Shown: in pieces, positions 1 through 8,180 of the stretch
How positions within the stretch are numbered: the first letter of the stretch is position 1
Layout: each line of letters begins with the position of its first letter
Origin: Anaerolineae bacterium
GTDB taxonomy: Bacteria; Chloroflexota; Anaerolineae; UBA3071
Direction of reading: 5' to 3'
Assembly (NCBI GenBank): GCA_029907105.1
Contig: JARYMM010000036.1
Location: 1 to 37,445 of the forward strand
DNA: 37,445 nt
Notes under the pieces: model-generated
Told to the model about the DNA's origin: nothing
Database searches by the model: none
What the model saw: the letters and a program-made list of their open reading frames with translations, nothing else
Program-made: the position numbers and the translations under genes

Positions 1-4
1 CCTC

Positions 5-1294
5 ATGGCCAACCTGCTCCTCAAGTCGCTGAAGAAGGCCTTCGGCGACGCGGTGATCATCCCGGGCGTCGACCTGGAGATCCGCGACGGCGAGTTCATC
101 GTCTTCGTCGGCCCTTCGGGCTGCGGCAAGAGCACCCTGCTGCGCATCATCACCGGCCTGCAAGCGCCCAGCGAGGGGCAGGTGCTGTACCGCGGCCAGC
201 CGCTGCGCGGCGTCAATCCCCAGGCGACCATTGTCTTCCAGACCTTCGCCCTGTTCCCCTGGCTGACCGTGCTGGACAATGTCGAGGTGGCGCTCAAGGC
301 GCGCAACGTGCCGCCCAAACTGCGCACGGCCCGCGCCCTCGACCTGCTGGACCGGGTGGGTTTGGACGGCTTTGAGATGGCCTATCCGCGCGAGCTGTCC
401 GGCGGCATGCGCCAAAAGGTCGGCTTTGCTCGCGCTATGGCGGTAGAGCCGGAACTCCTGTGCTTGGATGAGCCGTTCTCCGCCCTGGACGTGCTCAGCG
501 CCGAGGCGCTGCGCGGCGAACTGCTGGAGCTGTGGACCGGCGGCAAGATTCCCACCAAGGCCATCCTGATGGTCACCCACAACATCGAGGAGGCCGTCTT
601 TATGGCCGATCGCATCGTGCTGATGGAAAAGGAACCCGGCCGGGTTGTGGCCGAGGTGAAGGTCGAATTGCCCCATCCCCGCCAGCGCAAATCGCCCGTC
701 TTTTTGGAGACGGTGGACCAGGTCTATGCCGCGCTGGCGGGTCAGACGCAACCCGAGCACATCGAACTGGGGGTGGCGCCTGGTGAGACAGGGCGCATTC
801 GCTCGTTACCCCCCATCACCATCAACGACCTGGCCGGTTTCCTGGAACACCTGGCCGAAACTCCCAGCCATCGCCACGACATCTACCGGCTGGCCGAGGA
901 ACTGCGGGCGGATTCCGATCACCTGCTGCGCCTGACCGAGGCGGCCGAGTTGCTGGGCCTTGCCACCATCAGCCAGGGCGATATTGCCCTGACGCCCCTG
1001 GGAGAGACCTTTGCCGAGGCCAGCATCCTGGCCCGCAAAGAGATCTTTGCCACGCGCATCCGACGGGTGCCCATTATCCGGTGGCTGCTGGCCATGCTCG
1101 GTTCGGCTCCCGGGCAGCACCTGAAGAGAGAAGTCCTCCAGACGGCGTTAGAACTCGAGTTCCCGCCCGACGAGGCGGAGAAGCAGATCGAGATCGCCGT
1201 CAACTGGGGACGCTACGCCGAGTTGCTGGCCTACGACGACGCCGATGAGACGATTTTCCTCGAACCGGCCGGCAGCGCAGGCGCGACCTCCTGA
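5..1294 (+). CDS. ABC transporter ATP-binding protein, nitrate/sulfonate/taurine type, with C-terminal AAA-associated domain
   Basis: This is the cytoplasmic ATPase of an importer of the NrtD/SsuB/TauB class. Walker A GPSGCGKST is at residues 36-44, a Q-loop VFQTFALFPW follows near 75, the signature LSGGM is at 131-135, Walker B LLCLDEP starts at 151, and the H-loop TH precedes NIEEA. After the roughly 250-residue nucleotide-binding domain there is an extension of about 140 residues (about 290-425) that looks like the AAA-associated C-terminal domain found on some nitrate/sulfonate/bicarbonate ATPases. The ATG at position 5 fits the family start. The matching permease and binding protein would lie upstream, outside the window. 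The substrate cannot be read from the ATPase. Family call is firm, substrate open. Confidence 0.9.
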   Translation: MANLLLKSLKKAFGDAVIIPGVDLEIRDGEFIVFVGPSGCGKSTLLRIITGLQAPSEGQVLYRGQPLRGVNPQATIVFQTFALFPWLTVLDNVEVALKARNVPPKLRTARALDLLDRVGLDGFEMAYPRELSGGMRQKVGFARAMAVEPELLCLDEPFSALDVLSAEALRGELLELWTGGKIPTKAILMVTHNIEEAVFMADRIVLMEKEPGRVVAEVKVELPHPRQRKSPVFLETVDQVYAALAGQTQPEHIELGVAPGETGRIRSLPPITINDLAGFLEHLAETPSHRHDIYRLAEELRADSDHLLRLTEAAELLGLATISQGDIALTPLGETFAEASILARKEIFATRIRRVPIIRWLLAMLGSAPGQHLKREVLQTALELEFPPDEAEKQIEIAVNWGRYAELLAYDDADETIFLEPAGSAGATS

Positions 1295-1319
1295 CCACGG
1301 CTCTGAAAGAGCATCCGCG

Positions 1320-2252
1320 ATGATGAATGACGTGATTCGGGTGGCCCAACTGACCAAGCATTACCCGGCGGCGCGAGGCGCGCTGCCCGTCCGCGCCGTG
1401 GATGGCATCGAGTTCGCCGTGCGCGAGGGCGAGGTCTTTGGCTTCCTGGGCCCCAACGGTGCGGGCAAGACGACGACAGTGCGCATGCTGACCGGCCTGA
1501 CACGCCCTACATCCGGCAGCGCCTGTGTCTTGGGCTTCGACCTGATGACCGATGCGACGCGCATCAAGAAGCGCATCGGCGTCGTGCCGGAGATGTCCAA
1601 CCTGTACGACGAACTGTCGGCCTTGGACAACCTGGTTTTCAGCATGCAGTTGTACGGCGTGCCGCGCTGCGAGCGCCGGGCGCGCGCTGAAGAACTGCTG
1701 GCCCGCTTTCGCCTGAGCGAGAAGCGGGACACTCCCTTCGCCAAGCTCTCGCGGGGCATGAAGCGGGCGCTCACCATTGCCGCCGCGCTGGCCCACCGCC
1801 CGCTGCTCCTCTTCCTCGACGAGCCGACCACCGGGTTGGACGTGGTGAGTGCACGCAACCTGCGGCAGATGATCGCCGACCTGCGCGACGAGGGCGTGAC
1901 AGTCTTCCTGACCACCCATTATCTGGAGGAGGCGGAACGGCTGTGCGACCGCATCGCCATCATCGTCCGGGGACACATCGTGGCGCTGGACACGGTGGAA
2001 GGGCTGAAAGCGAGTGTAGAAGGCAGAACGACCGTGGAAGTGACCCTGGCCGACGGCAACGGCACCGTCAGGACAGCCCGTTTCGAGGGGGAGAATGTGG
2101 CTGCGGCGGTGCAGGCCGCATTGGCGCAGGCCACAGCCAATGGACAACACCTGCTGGCTGTCAACACCGGCCGCCCGACGCTGGAGGATGTGTTCGTCCA
2201 ACTGACCGGCCTGAGCGCCGAGGTCATGCTGGCCGAAAAAGGAAAGACGTAA
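1320..2252 (+). CDS. ABC-2 type exporter, ATP-binding subunit
   Basis: A 310-residue ATPase of the DrrA/NatA exporter class. Walker A GPNGAGKTT is at residues 44-52, the signature is the variant LSRGMKRAL, Walker B is LLLFLDEPTTGLD, and the H-loop is TTHYLEEAERLCDRI. The last 80 or so residues form the extra C-terminal domain typical of drug or multicopper exporters. The frame stays open upstream to 1245, but residues before MMNDVIRVAQ do not look like this family and would overlap the preceding gene, so the ATG at 1320 is preferred (ATG 1323 is also possible). It is followed at once by its permease. The exported substrate is unknown. Confidence 0.9.
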   Translation: MMNDVIRVAQLTKHYPAARGALPVRAVDGIEFAVREGEVFGFLGPNGAGKTTTVRMLTGLTRPTSGSACVLGFDLMTDATRIKKRIGVVPEMSNLYDELSALDNLVFSMQLYGVPRCERRARAEELLARFRLSEKRDTPFAKLSRGMKRALTIAAALAHRPLLLFLDEPTTGLDVVSARNLRQMIADLRDEGVTVFLTTHYLEEAERLCDRIAIIVRGHIVALDTVEGLKASVEGRTTVEVTLADGNGTVRTARFEGENVAAAVQAALAQATANGQHLLAVNTGRPTLEDVFVQLTGLSAEVMLAEKGKT

Positions 2253-2286
2253 CACGCAACACGTGTTCTGTGTGAGGAGGACTTCC

Positions 2287-3018
2287 GTGTGGCGCGACGA
2301 CCTGCGCGGGATGCTCTACATTGCCTTGAAAGACCTGCGGGCCTACTACTTCAAACCGCCTAACATCAGTTGGGGCATCCTGTTCCCCTTCGCCTTCGTG
2401 CTGGCCTTTGCCATCCGCAATCCGGGTGAGTTGCGGGGCCTGGTGCCGGGGTTGCTGGCGTTGACTGTGCTCTTTGGCACCAGCTCCATGGAAGCCATCG
2501 TCATCGTCTTCGAGCGGCGCATCGGGGCGTTGGAGCGGCTTGTGCTGGCCCCGGTGCGCCTGCCGGCACTGCTGGCAGGGAAACTCCTGGGCGGGATGGT
2601 CTTCGGGCTGACGGTGACGCTGGTCGTACTGGTGGCCGTGCTGGGGGCCTTCGGGGCCGGTGGTGTGCACTGGCTTCTGCTCATCTTGACCTTGTTGACC
2701 TCGGCGGCGACCTTCGCCGCGCTGGGGGCGTTCGTTTCCGTGGCCGTGAAAGAGGTCTTCGAGGCCCAGACCCTGGCCAACTTCATCCGCTTCCCCATGA
2801 TGTTCCTGGGAGGCGTGTTCGTGCCGGTAGCGTCGCTGCCACCGGGCCTGCAGGTTGTGGCCCGCCTCCTGCCGCTGACCTATGCGGTGGAGGCGCTGCA
2901 CGCAGCGCTGGCCGGCGGCTCGTCCCCGGAAGCAGCGCTCGACCTGTTGATATTGGCAGTGTTTGCCATCGTCCTGTTCGCCCTGGCCGTGCGCGTCCTG
3001 GCGCAACGGCTGGATTGA
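2287..3018 (+). CDS. ABC-2 type exporter, permease subunit
   Basis: A 243-residue integral membrane protein with about six hydrophobic segments, starting with an amphipathic stretch and the sequence LKDLRAYYFKPPNI. The FxRFPMMFLGGVFVPVASLPP region near residue 175 is the usual ABC-2 permease signature. A GTG at 2287 sits six bases after GAGGAGG and is chosen over an earlier GTG at 2263, which has no good ribosome site. Together with the ATPase encoded 34 bases upstream it should form one exporter. Nothing in the sequence identifies the substrate. Confidence 0.87.
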   Translation: MWRDDLRGMLYIALKDLRAYYFKPPNISWGILFPFAFVLAFAIRNPGELRGLVPGLLALTVLFGTSSMEAIVIVFERRIGALERLVLAPVRLPALLAGKLLGGMVFGLTVTLVVLVAVLGAFGAGGVHWLLLILTLLTSAATFAALGAFVSVAVKEVFEAQTLANFIRFPMMFLGGVFVPVASLPPGLQVVARLLPLTYAVEALHAALAGGSSPEAALDLLILAVFAIVLFALAVRVLAQRLD

Positions 3019-3046
3019 AGCGTAAAACGTAAAGCGAGGTGTTCGT

Positions 3047-3595
3047 ATGCTTATCGAGGCCTATGACCTGGAAGTGGAAACCGTGCCCTGCGAGCCGGGA
3101 GCTGAGGAATTCGCCGCGATTGTCCGTCTCCAGACGGACATCAGCCCCGTGCTGCCTTACCTGAACCGCACCCTGCGCGGCGCGGTGTACATCGCCAACG
3201 CGCCCACCCTGACCTGGAAGAAGGGCGGCCGTAACATCGCCTTCTGGCCCTACAAGATCGCCATCGGCCACCTGGAGGACCGCGCCGAGGCGGAGAAAGT
3301 GGCCAGAGGGCTGGTGGACCTGGTCAACCGCACCTGGGAGCGGCGGGAGGAGATCGAGCCGGATCACGAGATGCGCCGCCGGCCGGGGCCAATGGATGTC
3401 TACAAGCTCCTGCCGCGCACCAACTGTCGGGCCTGCGGCCAGCCCACCTGCTTCATCTTCGCCAGCAAACTGGTGCTGGGGCATGTGAAACTGGACGACT
3501 GCCCGCCTTTGCAGGAAGCTCGATACCGGGAGCAACGAGAGGAACTGGCCGACCTGCTCCCAGAGGACATGCCCGCCATCGGCCGGCCGGAATGA
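3047..3595 (+). CDS. [4Fe-4S] domain protein (CODH/ACS-type Fe-S domain)
   Basis: A 182-residue soluble protein. Near the C-terminus the cysteines C127, C130, C135 and C152 give the spacing C-x2-C-x4-C-x16-C, which is the compact [4Fe-4S] domain also found in the CdhD/AcsC corrinoid Fe-S protein and several Fe-S oxidoreductases (PF04060-like). The N-terminal 115 residues, including LTWKKGGRNIAFWPYKIAIG, resemble a domain of unknown function that accompanies this cluster in anaerobes. It probably carries electrons or helps metallate a partner, but no partner is visible here. It lies between the ABC exporter and the thioredoxin/CcdA fusion and could be read with either. Confidence 0.75.
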   Translation: MLIEAYDLEVETVPCEPGAEEFAAIVRLQTDISPVLPYLNRTLRGAVYIANAPTLTWKKGGRNIAFWPYKIAIGHLEDRAEAEKVARGLVDLVNRTWERREEIEPDHEMRRRPGPMDVYKLLPRTNCRACGQPTCFIFASKLVLGHVKLDDCPPLQEARYREQREELADLLPEDMPAIGRPE

Positions 3596-3619
3596 TAGAC
3601 GCGAGGTCAGGAGAGAAGG

Positions 3620-5572
3620 ATGGGCAGAAAACGCATCATAGCGCTGCTGGTGCTGCTGTGGATCGGCCAGGCTTTCGTTTTACCTGTAACTCAGGCCGAT
3701 CAGCCGGTGGTGCGGGCCGTGCTCTTCTGGTCCGCCACCTGCCCGCACTGCCATGAGGTCATGACACAGACCCTGCCTCCTTTGCAGGCCAGGTATGGCC
3801 AGCAATTCGAGCTCCTGCTGGTGGAGACCTCGGATCTCGAAGGGTATGAACTGTACCGCGCCGCCCTGGAGGCCTATAACGTGCCCCCTGAACGGCAAGG
3901 GGGGCCTGCCCTGTTCATCGGCGATGTCCATCTGGTCGGTTCGCTGGAGATCCCGCGCCTTCTCCCAGGGCTGATCGAGCGATACCTGGCTGCCGGCGGG
4001 CTGGACTATCCGCCCATCCCCGGGTTGGCAACCCGGCTGACGCCTACGCCTCTGCCTCCGGCCAGCCCCACTCCCCGGCCCACGCCAACCGTCAAGGCCT
4101 GCCACATCTGCGAAGAAGAGGAATGGCCCCCCACGCCAACACCACCACCGGGAGGGGCCGTGCACTTCTGGCTGTTCTACGACAGGCACTGCGACCATTG
4201 CCTGGTTCTGCTGAAAGACATCCTGCCGCCGATCCTGGCCAGGTACGAAGAGGGGCAGGTAGTCGTCTACGAGCAGGACCTGGAGAAGACAGGCTACGAA
4301 GAGTTGGTGGCCCTGGAAGCGCAATACGGCGTAGAGCGAGGCGACATCCCCGAGATCTTCATCGGCGACTATGTCCTCAAGGGCAATGAGGAGATCCAGG
4401 CCCGGCTGCCAACGCTGATTGACCAGTACCTGGCTCAGGGCGGCGTGGCGCTGCCGGAAGTGAAGCGGCCCACCCCGACACCCACTGTCGTCAGCGAGGT
4501 TCCGACCATCCACCTGGCCTATTTCTATCAGCCGGGATGTCGAGAGTGTGACCGGGTGCAAGTAGACCTGGACTATCTGCAACGGCGCTACCCGCAGCTT
4601 GTCGTCCATGCTTTCGACGTCAAGGCGGAGGCGGCCCTGTGCGAGTGGCTGGGGCAGCGGGCCGGCGTGCCAGAGGAGAAGAGGCTTACCGCTCCGGCCG
4701 TCTTCGTGGGCGACGAAGCGCTGGTGGCCGAGGACCTGCACGCCCGCAGCCTGGAAGAGTTGATCGCTCGCCACGTGACCAGCGGAGCCGAGCCGGTGTG
4801 GGAGGGAAGAGAGGAGGCTCATAGCCTGGCCACGCAAAGCATCGTCGAACGGTTCCGCTCTTTCGGCCTGCTGACGGTGCTGGCTGCCGGGCTGGTGGAC
4901 GGGCTGAACCCCTGCGCCTTCGCCACCATCGTCTTCTTTATCTCCTACCTGGCCTTCATGGAGCGCAAGGGGCAGGAGATACTCGCCGTGGGTGCCGCCT
5001 TTGCCCTCGGCGTCTTCTTGACCTATCTGGGGGTCGGATTCGGCCTGCTGAGGTTCCTGACGGCTCTGCCGTTCCTGAGCACGGTGAGCCGCTGGATCTA
5101 TGGCCTCACGGCGCTGCTGTGCCTGGTCCTGGCCGGCGGCAACCTGTACGACTGGTGGCAGGCGCGGCGCGGCAGGCCACAGGACATGCAACTGAAGTTG
5201 CCCACCCGGCTGCGGAGAAAGGTCAATCAGGTGATCCGGGAGGGAGCGCGCCTGCCGGCTTTCGTGGCCGTCGCTTTGGTCAGCGGGGCGGTGATCTCCC
5301 TGATCGAGCTGGCCTGCACCGGCCAGGTCTACCTGCCGACCATCGTCTTTGTCCTGGGTGTGCCCCAACTGCAGGCGAAGGCCAGCCTCTACCTGGTGTT
5401 GTATAACCTGATGTTCATCTTGCCCCTGGTCATCGTCTTCACACTGGCCTATTTCGGGGTCACTTCCCAACAGCTCGGCTTCTTCATTCACCGCAGGGCG
5501 GCGGCCATCAAACTGGCCACGGCCGGGCTGTTTCTTCTCCTGGCCGGTTGGTTGACGACCCTGATAGTATAG
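3620..5572 (+). CDS. Fusion of three thioredoxin-like domains to a CcdA/DsbD-type membrane electron carrier
   Basis: A 650-residue protein with an N-terminal signal segment (about residues 5-24) and three thioredoxin-like domains. The active pairs are C41-PH-C44, C191-DH-C194 and C307-RE-C310. Pro/Thr-rich linkers (for example LPPASPTPRPTPT) separate the domains, and a short CHIC sits in the first linker. From about residue 415 come six membrane segments of the CcdA family with the two expected cysteines, NPC432 and LAC566TG. By analogy with DsbD/CcdA it should pass reducing equivalents from cytoplasmic thioredoxin to extracytoplasmic thiols. Three stacked thioredoxin domains on one CcdA unit is unusual. 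It lies at the head of the arsenic operon, so it may support thiol or arsenic redox chemistry; that is inference. Confidence 0.85.
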   Translation: MGRKRIIALLVLLWIGQAFVLPVTQADQPVVRAVLFWSATCPHCHEVMTQTLPPLQARYGQQFELLLVETSDLEGYELYRAALEAYNVPPERQGGPALFIGDVHLVGSLEIPRLLPGLIERYLAAGGLDYPPIPGLATRLTPTPLPPASPTPRPTPTVKACHICEEEEWPPTPTPPPGGAVHFWLFYDRHCDHCLVLLKDILPPILARYEEGQVVVYEQDLEKTGYEELVALEAQYGVERGDIPEIFIGDYVLKGNEEIQARLPTLIDQYLAQGGVALPEVKRPTPTPTVVSEVPTIHLAYFYQPGCRECDRVQVDLDYLQRRYPQLVVHAFDVKAEAALCEWLGQRAGVPEEKRLTAPAVFVGDEALVAEDLHARSLEELIARHVTSGAEPVWEGREEAHSLATQSIVERFRSFGLLTVLAAGLVDGLNPCAFATIVFFISYLAFMERKGQEILAVGAAFALGVFLTYLGVGFGLLRFLTALPFLSTVSRWIYGLTALLCLVLAGGNLYDWWQARRGRPQDMQLKLPTRLRRKVNQVIREGARLPAFVAVALVSGAVISLIELACTGQVYLPTIVFVLGVPQLQAKASLYLVLYNLMFILPLVIVFTLAYFGVTSQQLGFFIHRRAAAIKLATAGLFLLLAGWLTTLIV

Positions 5573-5596
5573 CCCTCGGAAGGAGGTGCGCCTGAC

Positions 5597-6106
5597 ATGG
5601 GTTACCGTCGCTATATCCTGCGTCTTGCATCTTGCATCTTGCATCCTGCATCTTGCATCTTGACCATCTGCCTTATGCTGGCCGTGCAGGCCTGTGCGCC
5701 TGTGGCTGCCCCCGTGCCAACGCCTGCGGTGAACATTGCACCCACGGCGACCCCGACCGCCAGCGCCACCCTCCCGCCGCTGGACGCGGAGGCCATTGCC
5801 GCCCGGCTCACGCCTGTGGCCACTGTCAGCCAGGCAGCCGGGCAACTGGCCGCCGTACTGGGCACGACACCCGACGCGGTGAGAGTACGCGTGGAAGCGC
5901 CACCGGTGGGGGCCTGCGCCGCCTGTGACAGGCCGCCGGTTGGCGAACCGGAGGAGGGAGTGCCGGTCGGCGATGGGGCCCTGCCCCTGGCCCCGGCCAG
6001 CGCCGTCTGGCTCACTGTGCGAAACGTCGTTTGTCATTATGTCTACGATGGCCAGGAATTGAAGCCCATCTCCGTTCGCCTGCGTTCCCCAGGAGTTGAG
6101 CCATGA
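5597..6106 (+). CDS. Putative lipoprotein with CAAC motif; signal sequence encoded by a heptanucleotide repeat
   Basis: A 169-residue secreted protein of unknown function. The signal peptide ends in a lipobox LAVQAC with the acylated cysteine at residue 33, followed by a Pro/Thr/Ala-rich linker. The mature part has a GACAACDR motif near residue 103 and a NVVCHYVYDGQELKPI segment near the end. Seven tandem copies of a TCTTGCA-like heptamer encode part of the signal peptide. The start follows AAGGAGGTGCG by a normal distance. The stop overlaps the next start (ATGA). No family was recognised. The two cysteines in CAAC could bind metal or be substrates of the upstream thioredoxin domains, which is speculation. 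Confidence 0.7.
   Translation: MGYRRYILRLASCILHPASCILTICLMLAVQACAPVAAPVPTPAVNIAPTATPTASATLPPLDAEAIAARLTPVATVSQAAGQLAAVLGTTPDAVRVRVEAPPVGACAACDRPPVGEPEEGVPVGDGALPLAPASAVWLTVRNVVCHYVYDGQELKPISVRLRSPGVEP
5616..5664 (+). repeat. Tandem heptanucleotide repeat inside a signal-peptide coding region
   Basis: Seven consecutive heptamers: TCCTGCG, TCTTGCA three times, TCCTGCA, TCTTGCA and TCTTGAC. Seven is not a multiple of three, so gain or loss of one unit shifts the frame of the lipoprotein gene. Confidence 0.93.
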
Positions 6107-6312
6107 AGAAGGCATTGGTTATACCGTTGGATGATGAGGAACTGCTGGACCTGTGCCGCATCATCCTCGATGAAGATAAAGAGGGCGCCCTGCGCTTCGC
6201 CGTCGAGCACTTGAGGAAACCGCTCCATCAGGCGCTGGAGGGCGGTTGAAAAGTGCTCATCGAAGTGCCCGGTTCGGGCAAACAGATGGTCACAGGGCAG
6301 CTCTTTCGATGA
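6103..6312 (+). CDS. Candidate small selenoprotein (69 residues, in-frame UGA at codon 49), function unknown
   Basis: The ATG overlaps the preceding stop (ATGA). Read conventionally it is a 48-residue protein beginning MKKALVIPLDDEELLDLCRI and ending EGG at a TGA (6247-6249). The same frame stays open after the TGA for 20 codons (KVLIEVPGSG...) to a second TGA at 6310. A hairpin with a G/U loop lies 16 bases after the first TGA (6266-6280), in the place and of the type expected for a bacterial SECIS. A tandem-UGA selenoprotein gene two kilobases downstream in the same operon supports the reading. The N-terminal part looks like a small family of hypothetical proteins that I cannot name. If Sec is not inserted, the product is simply 48 residues. 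Confidence 0.6.
6266..6280 (+). promoter_or_regulatory. Candidate bacterial SECIS hairpin
   Basis: Arms TGCCCG (6266-6271) and CGGGCA (6275-6280) enclose the loop GTT; opening the closing G-C pair gives GGTTC. The loop begins about 22 bases after the TGA at 6247-6249, inside the range known for bacterial SECIS elements, and has G in the first loop positions. Short GC palindromes are common here, so this is weaker than the second SECIS. Confidence 0.5.
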
Positions 6313-6327
6313 CAAGAACGTCACACT

Positions 6328-6373
6328 CCCCCATCCTGTGGGGGGTGTAGCGCAACGGACATGTTAAGTCCGT
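6328..6373 (+). other. Two consecutive hairpins in the acr3 leader
   Basis: The first hairpin has arms CCCCCA (6328-6333) and TGGGGG (6339-6344). The second has arms ACGGAC (6355-6360) and GTCCGT (6368-6373) around the loop ATGTTAA. They lie between the candidate selenoprotein gene and acr3. They could be a processing site or an attenuator; no U-tract follows. Confidence 0.4.
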
Positions 6374-6410
6374 ATACACAACAACACATCATTTGAGGAG
6401 GTATTCGCGC

Positions 6411-7520
6411 ATGCCGTCAACGATCGCAGAAACCAAAGTAGCCACAGGAAAGCCGAGCGTGGTCCAGCGGCTGTCGCTGCTCGACCGCTACCTGACGCTG
6501 TGGATCTTCCTGGCCATGGCCGTGGGAGTGGGGTTGGGATACCTGTTCCCTGTTGCCGTTCAATCCTTCAACCAGAGCGTCTCCGTGGGCACGACGAACA
6601 TCCCTATCGCCATCGGGCTGATCCTGATGATGTACCCCCCACTGGCCAAGGTGCGCTACGAGGAGCTGGGCGACGTCTTCCGCAACTGGAAGGTGCTGGG
6701 GTTCTCACTGCTGCAGAACTGGGTCATCGGGCCCATCCTGATGTTTATCCTGGCCATCCTCTTCCTGCGTGGCTATCCGGAGTACATGGCCGGGCTGATC
6801 CTGATCGGGCTGGCCCGTTGCATCGCCATGGTCATCGTCTGGAACGAACTGGCCCGCGGCGACACCGAATACGCCGCCGGGCTGGTGGCTTTCAACAGCC
6901 TGTTCCAGGTTTTCTTCTACAGCCTCTACGCCTACGTTTTCATCACCCTGCTGCCCACCTGGTTCGGCCTGCGCGGCAGCGCCGTGCATGTCACCATTGG
7001 CGAGATCGCCAGGAGCGTGTTCATCTACCTGGGCATTCCCTTCATCGCCGGGTTCCTGACCCGCCTGGTGCTCATCCGCGCCCGGGGCAAGGAGTGGTAC
7101 GAGACCAAGTTTGTACCCCGCATCAGCCCGCTCACGCTGGCCGCGCTCCTGTTCACCATCGTGGTCATGTTCAGCCTGAAGGGCAACCTGATCGTGAGCC
7201 TGCCACTGGACGTGGTGCGCATCGCCGTTCCGTTGGTGCTCTACTTCGTGCTCATGTTCCTGGTCAGTTTCTGGATGGGCCACAGGATCGGTGCCAGCTA
7301 TGCCCAGACGACCACGCTGGCCTTCACCGCCGCCAGCAACAACTTCGAACTGGCCATTGCCGTGGCCGTGGCCGTCTTCGGCATCGGATCGGGCCAGGCC
7401 TTCGCCGCCGTCATCGGCCCGCTGGTGGAGGTGCCGGTGATGATCGGGTTGGTGAACGTGGCCTTCGCGCTGGGGCGGCGACTTTATGGCTTCCAGCCGG
7501 AGGAGACGGCGGCAATATGA
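6411..7520 (+). CDS. acr3: Arsenite efflux transporter, Acr3 family
   Basis: A 369-residue inner-membrane protein with about ten transmembrane segments. The Acr3 hallmark [13 protein letters not shown] carries the conserved cysteine C137 needed for arsenite transport in this family. Later segments ([27 protein letters not shown]) are also typical. Acr3 exports As(III), driven by the proton gradient. An upstream TTG at 6393 is in frame, but the ATG at 6411 has AGGAGG nine bases before it. Its stop overlaps the start of arsC (ATGA), so the two are translationally coupled. High confidence. Confidence 0.96.
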   Translation: MPSTIAETKVATGKPSVVQRLSLLDRYLTLWIFLAMAVGVGLGYLFPVAVQSFNQSVSVGTTNIPIAIGLILMMYPPLAKVRYEELGDVFRNWKVLGFSLLQNWVIGPILMFILAILFLRGYPEYMAGLILIGLARCIAMVIVWNELARGDTEYAAGLVAFNSLFQVFFYSLYAYVFITLLPTWFGLRGSAVHVTIGEIARSVFIYLGIPFIAGFLTRLVLIRARGKEWYETKFVPRISPLTLAALLFTIVVMFSLKGNLIVSLPLDVVRIAVPLVLYFVLMFLVSFWMGHRIGASYAQTTTLAFTAASNNFELAIAVAVAVFGIGSGQAFAAVIGPLVEVPVMIGLVNVAFALGRRLYGFQPEETAAI

Positions 7521-7924
7521 AGACGGTGCTGTTCGTCTGTGTGCATAACGCCGGCCGCAGCCAGATGGCAGAGGCGTTCTTCAACCATCTGGCCAGGGGC
7601 AAAGCTCAGGCCATCTCCGCCGGCACCATGCCCGGCGATCAGGTGCAGCCGGAGGTGGTGCAGGCCATGGCCGAGGTGGGGCTCGACCTCAGCAGGCAGC
7701 GGCCCAAGCGGCTGACATCGCCGATGATCCAGGCCGCCGACCACATCGTCACCATGGGCTGTGGCACGGAGGGCGTGTGCCCGGCCCTCTTCGTGCCCAC
7801 GGAGGACTGGGGGCTGGAGGGCCCCAAGGGCCAGCCCATCGAGAAGGTGCGCCTGATCCGGGATGAGATTCGCCGCCGGGTGGAAGCTTTGCTGGCAGAG
7901 ATAGGGACACAGGGTCCGTCGTGA
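7517..7924 (+). CDS. arsC: Arsenate reductase, low-molecular-weight phosphatase/thioredoxin-coupled type
   Basis: A 135-residue cytoplasmic enzyme reducing As(V) to As(III), which Acr3 then exports. The P-loop is C8-VHNAGR-S near the N-terminus, and the shuttle cysteines are C82 and C88 in GCGTEGVC, close to the C10/C82/C89 set of Staphylococcus ArsC. The motif [22 protein letters not shown] is typical of the family. The ATG overlaps the acr3 stop. The catalytic position is an ordinary cysteine, not Sec. The thioredoxin partner is not obvious nearby. Confidence 0.95.
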   Translation: MKTVLFVCVHNAGRSQMAEAFFNHLARGKAQAISAGTMPGDQVQPEVVQAMAEVGLDLSRQRPKRLTSPMIQAADHIVTMGCGTEGVCPALFVPTEDWGLEGPKGQPIEKVRLIRDEIRRRVEALLAEIGTQGPS

Positions 7925-7940
7925 GCGAGGTGTTGCTGCC

Positions 7941-8180
7941 ATGCCGCCGAGAATAGAAGGTTGTAGCTGTTACAGCGATGCCCCGGTGAGCCGCATCGTG
8001 CTCGACGAGCGGGGCGTCGTCGTGGGCATCGTGGGCCTGAAGCAGATCTTCGAGCAACTCTACCTCATGGGCTGCCAGGCGGAGGAAGAGGGCATCTACG
8101 TGCCATTCGCAATCCACGGGGGGCACCCCGAAAACTACATGAGCCAAACCTTCAAGGAGAGAAACGATGCGCAAAGCTAG
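7941..8180 (+). CDS. Small conserved-looking protein with N-terminal GCSCYSD motif, arsenic-operon associated
   Basis: A 79-residue protein with an N-terminal CxC motif (GCSCYSDAPV) followed by VSRIVLDERGVVVGIVGLKQIFEQLYLMG. I recall similar small proteins next to thioredoxin-like and arsenic genes in anaerobes, but I cannot name a family or function. The start follows GAGCGAGGTG. The last 14 bases overlap the beginning of the HesB-like selenoprotein gene, so the two are likely co-translated. It might be a metallochaperone or redox partner; this is inference from the CxC and context. Confidence 0.65.
   Translation: MPPRIEGCSCYSDAPVSRIVLDERGVVVGIVGLKQIFEQLYLMGCQAEEEGIYVPFAIHGGHPENYMSQTFKERNDAQS

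Noticed and set aside
3680-6115. Very long open frame on the minus strand (811 codons), and other long minus-strand frames.
   Set aside because: Gln/His/Gly/Arg-rich composition, no recognisable domain, and full overlap with well-supported + strand genes. These are GC-rich shadow frames.
6339-6373. tRNA-Asn-like piece: a 5-6 bp stem with loop ATGTTAA (U33, GTT, A37) preceded by TGTAGCGCAA.
   Set aside because: There is no T-arm, no acceptor match and the D-arm is too short. Better described as a leader hairpin before acr3.
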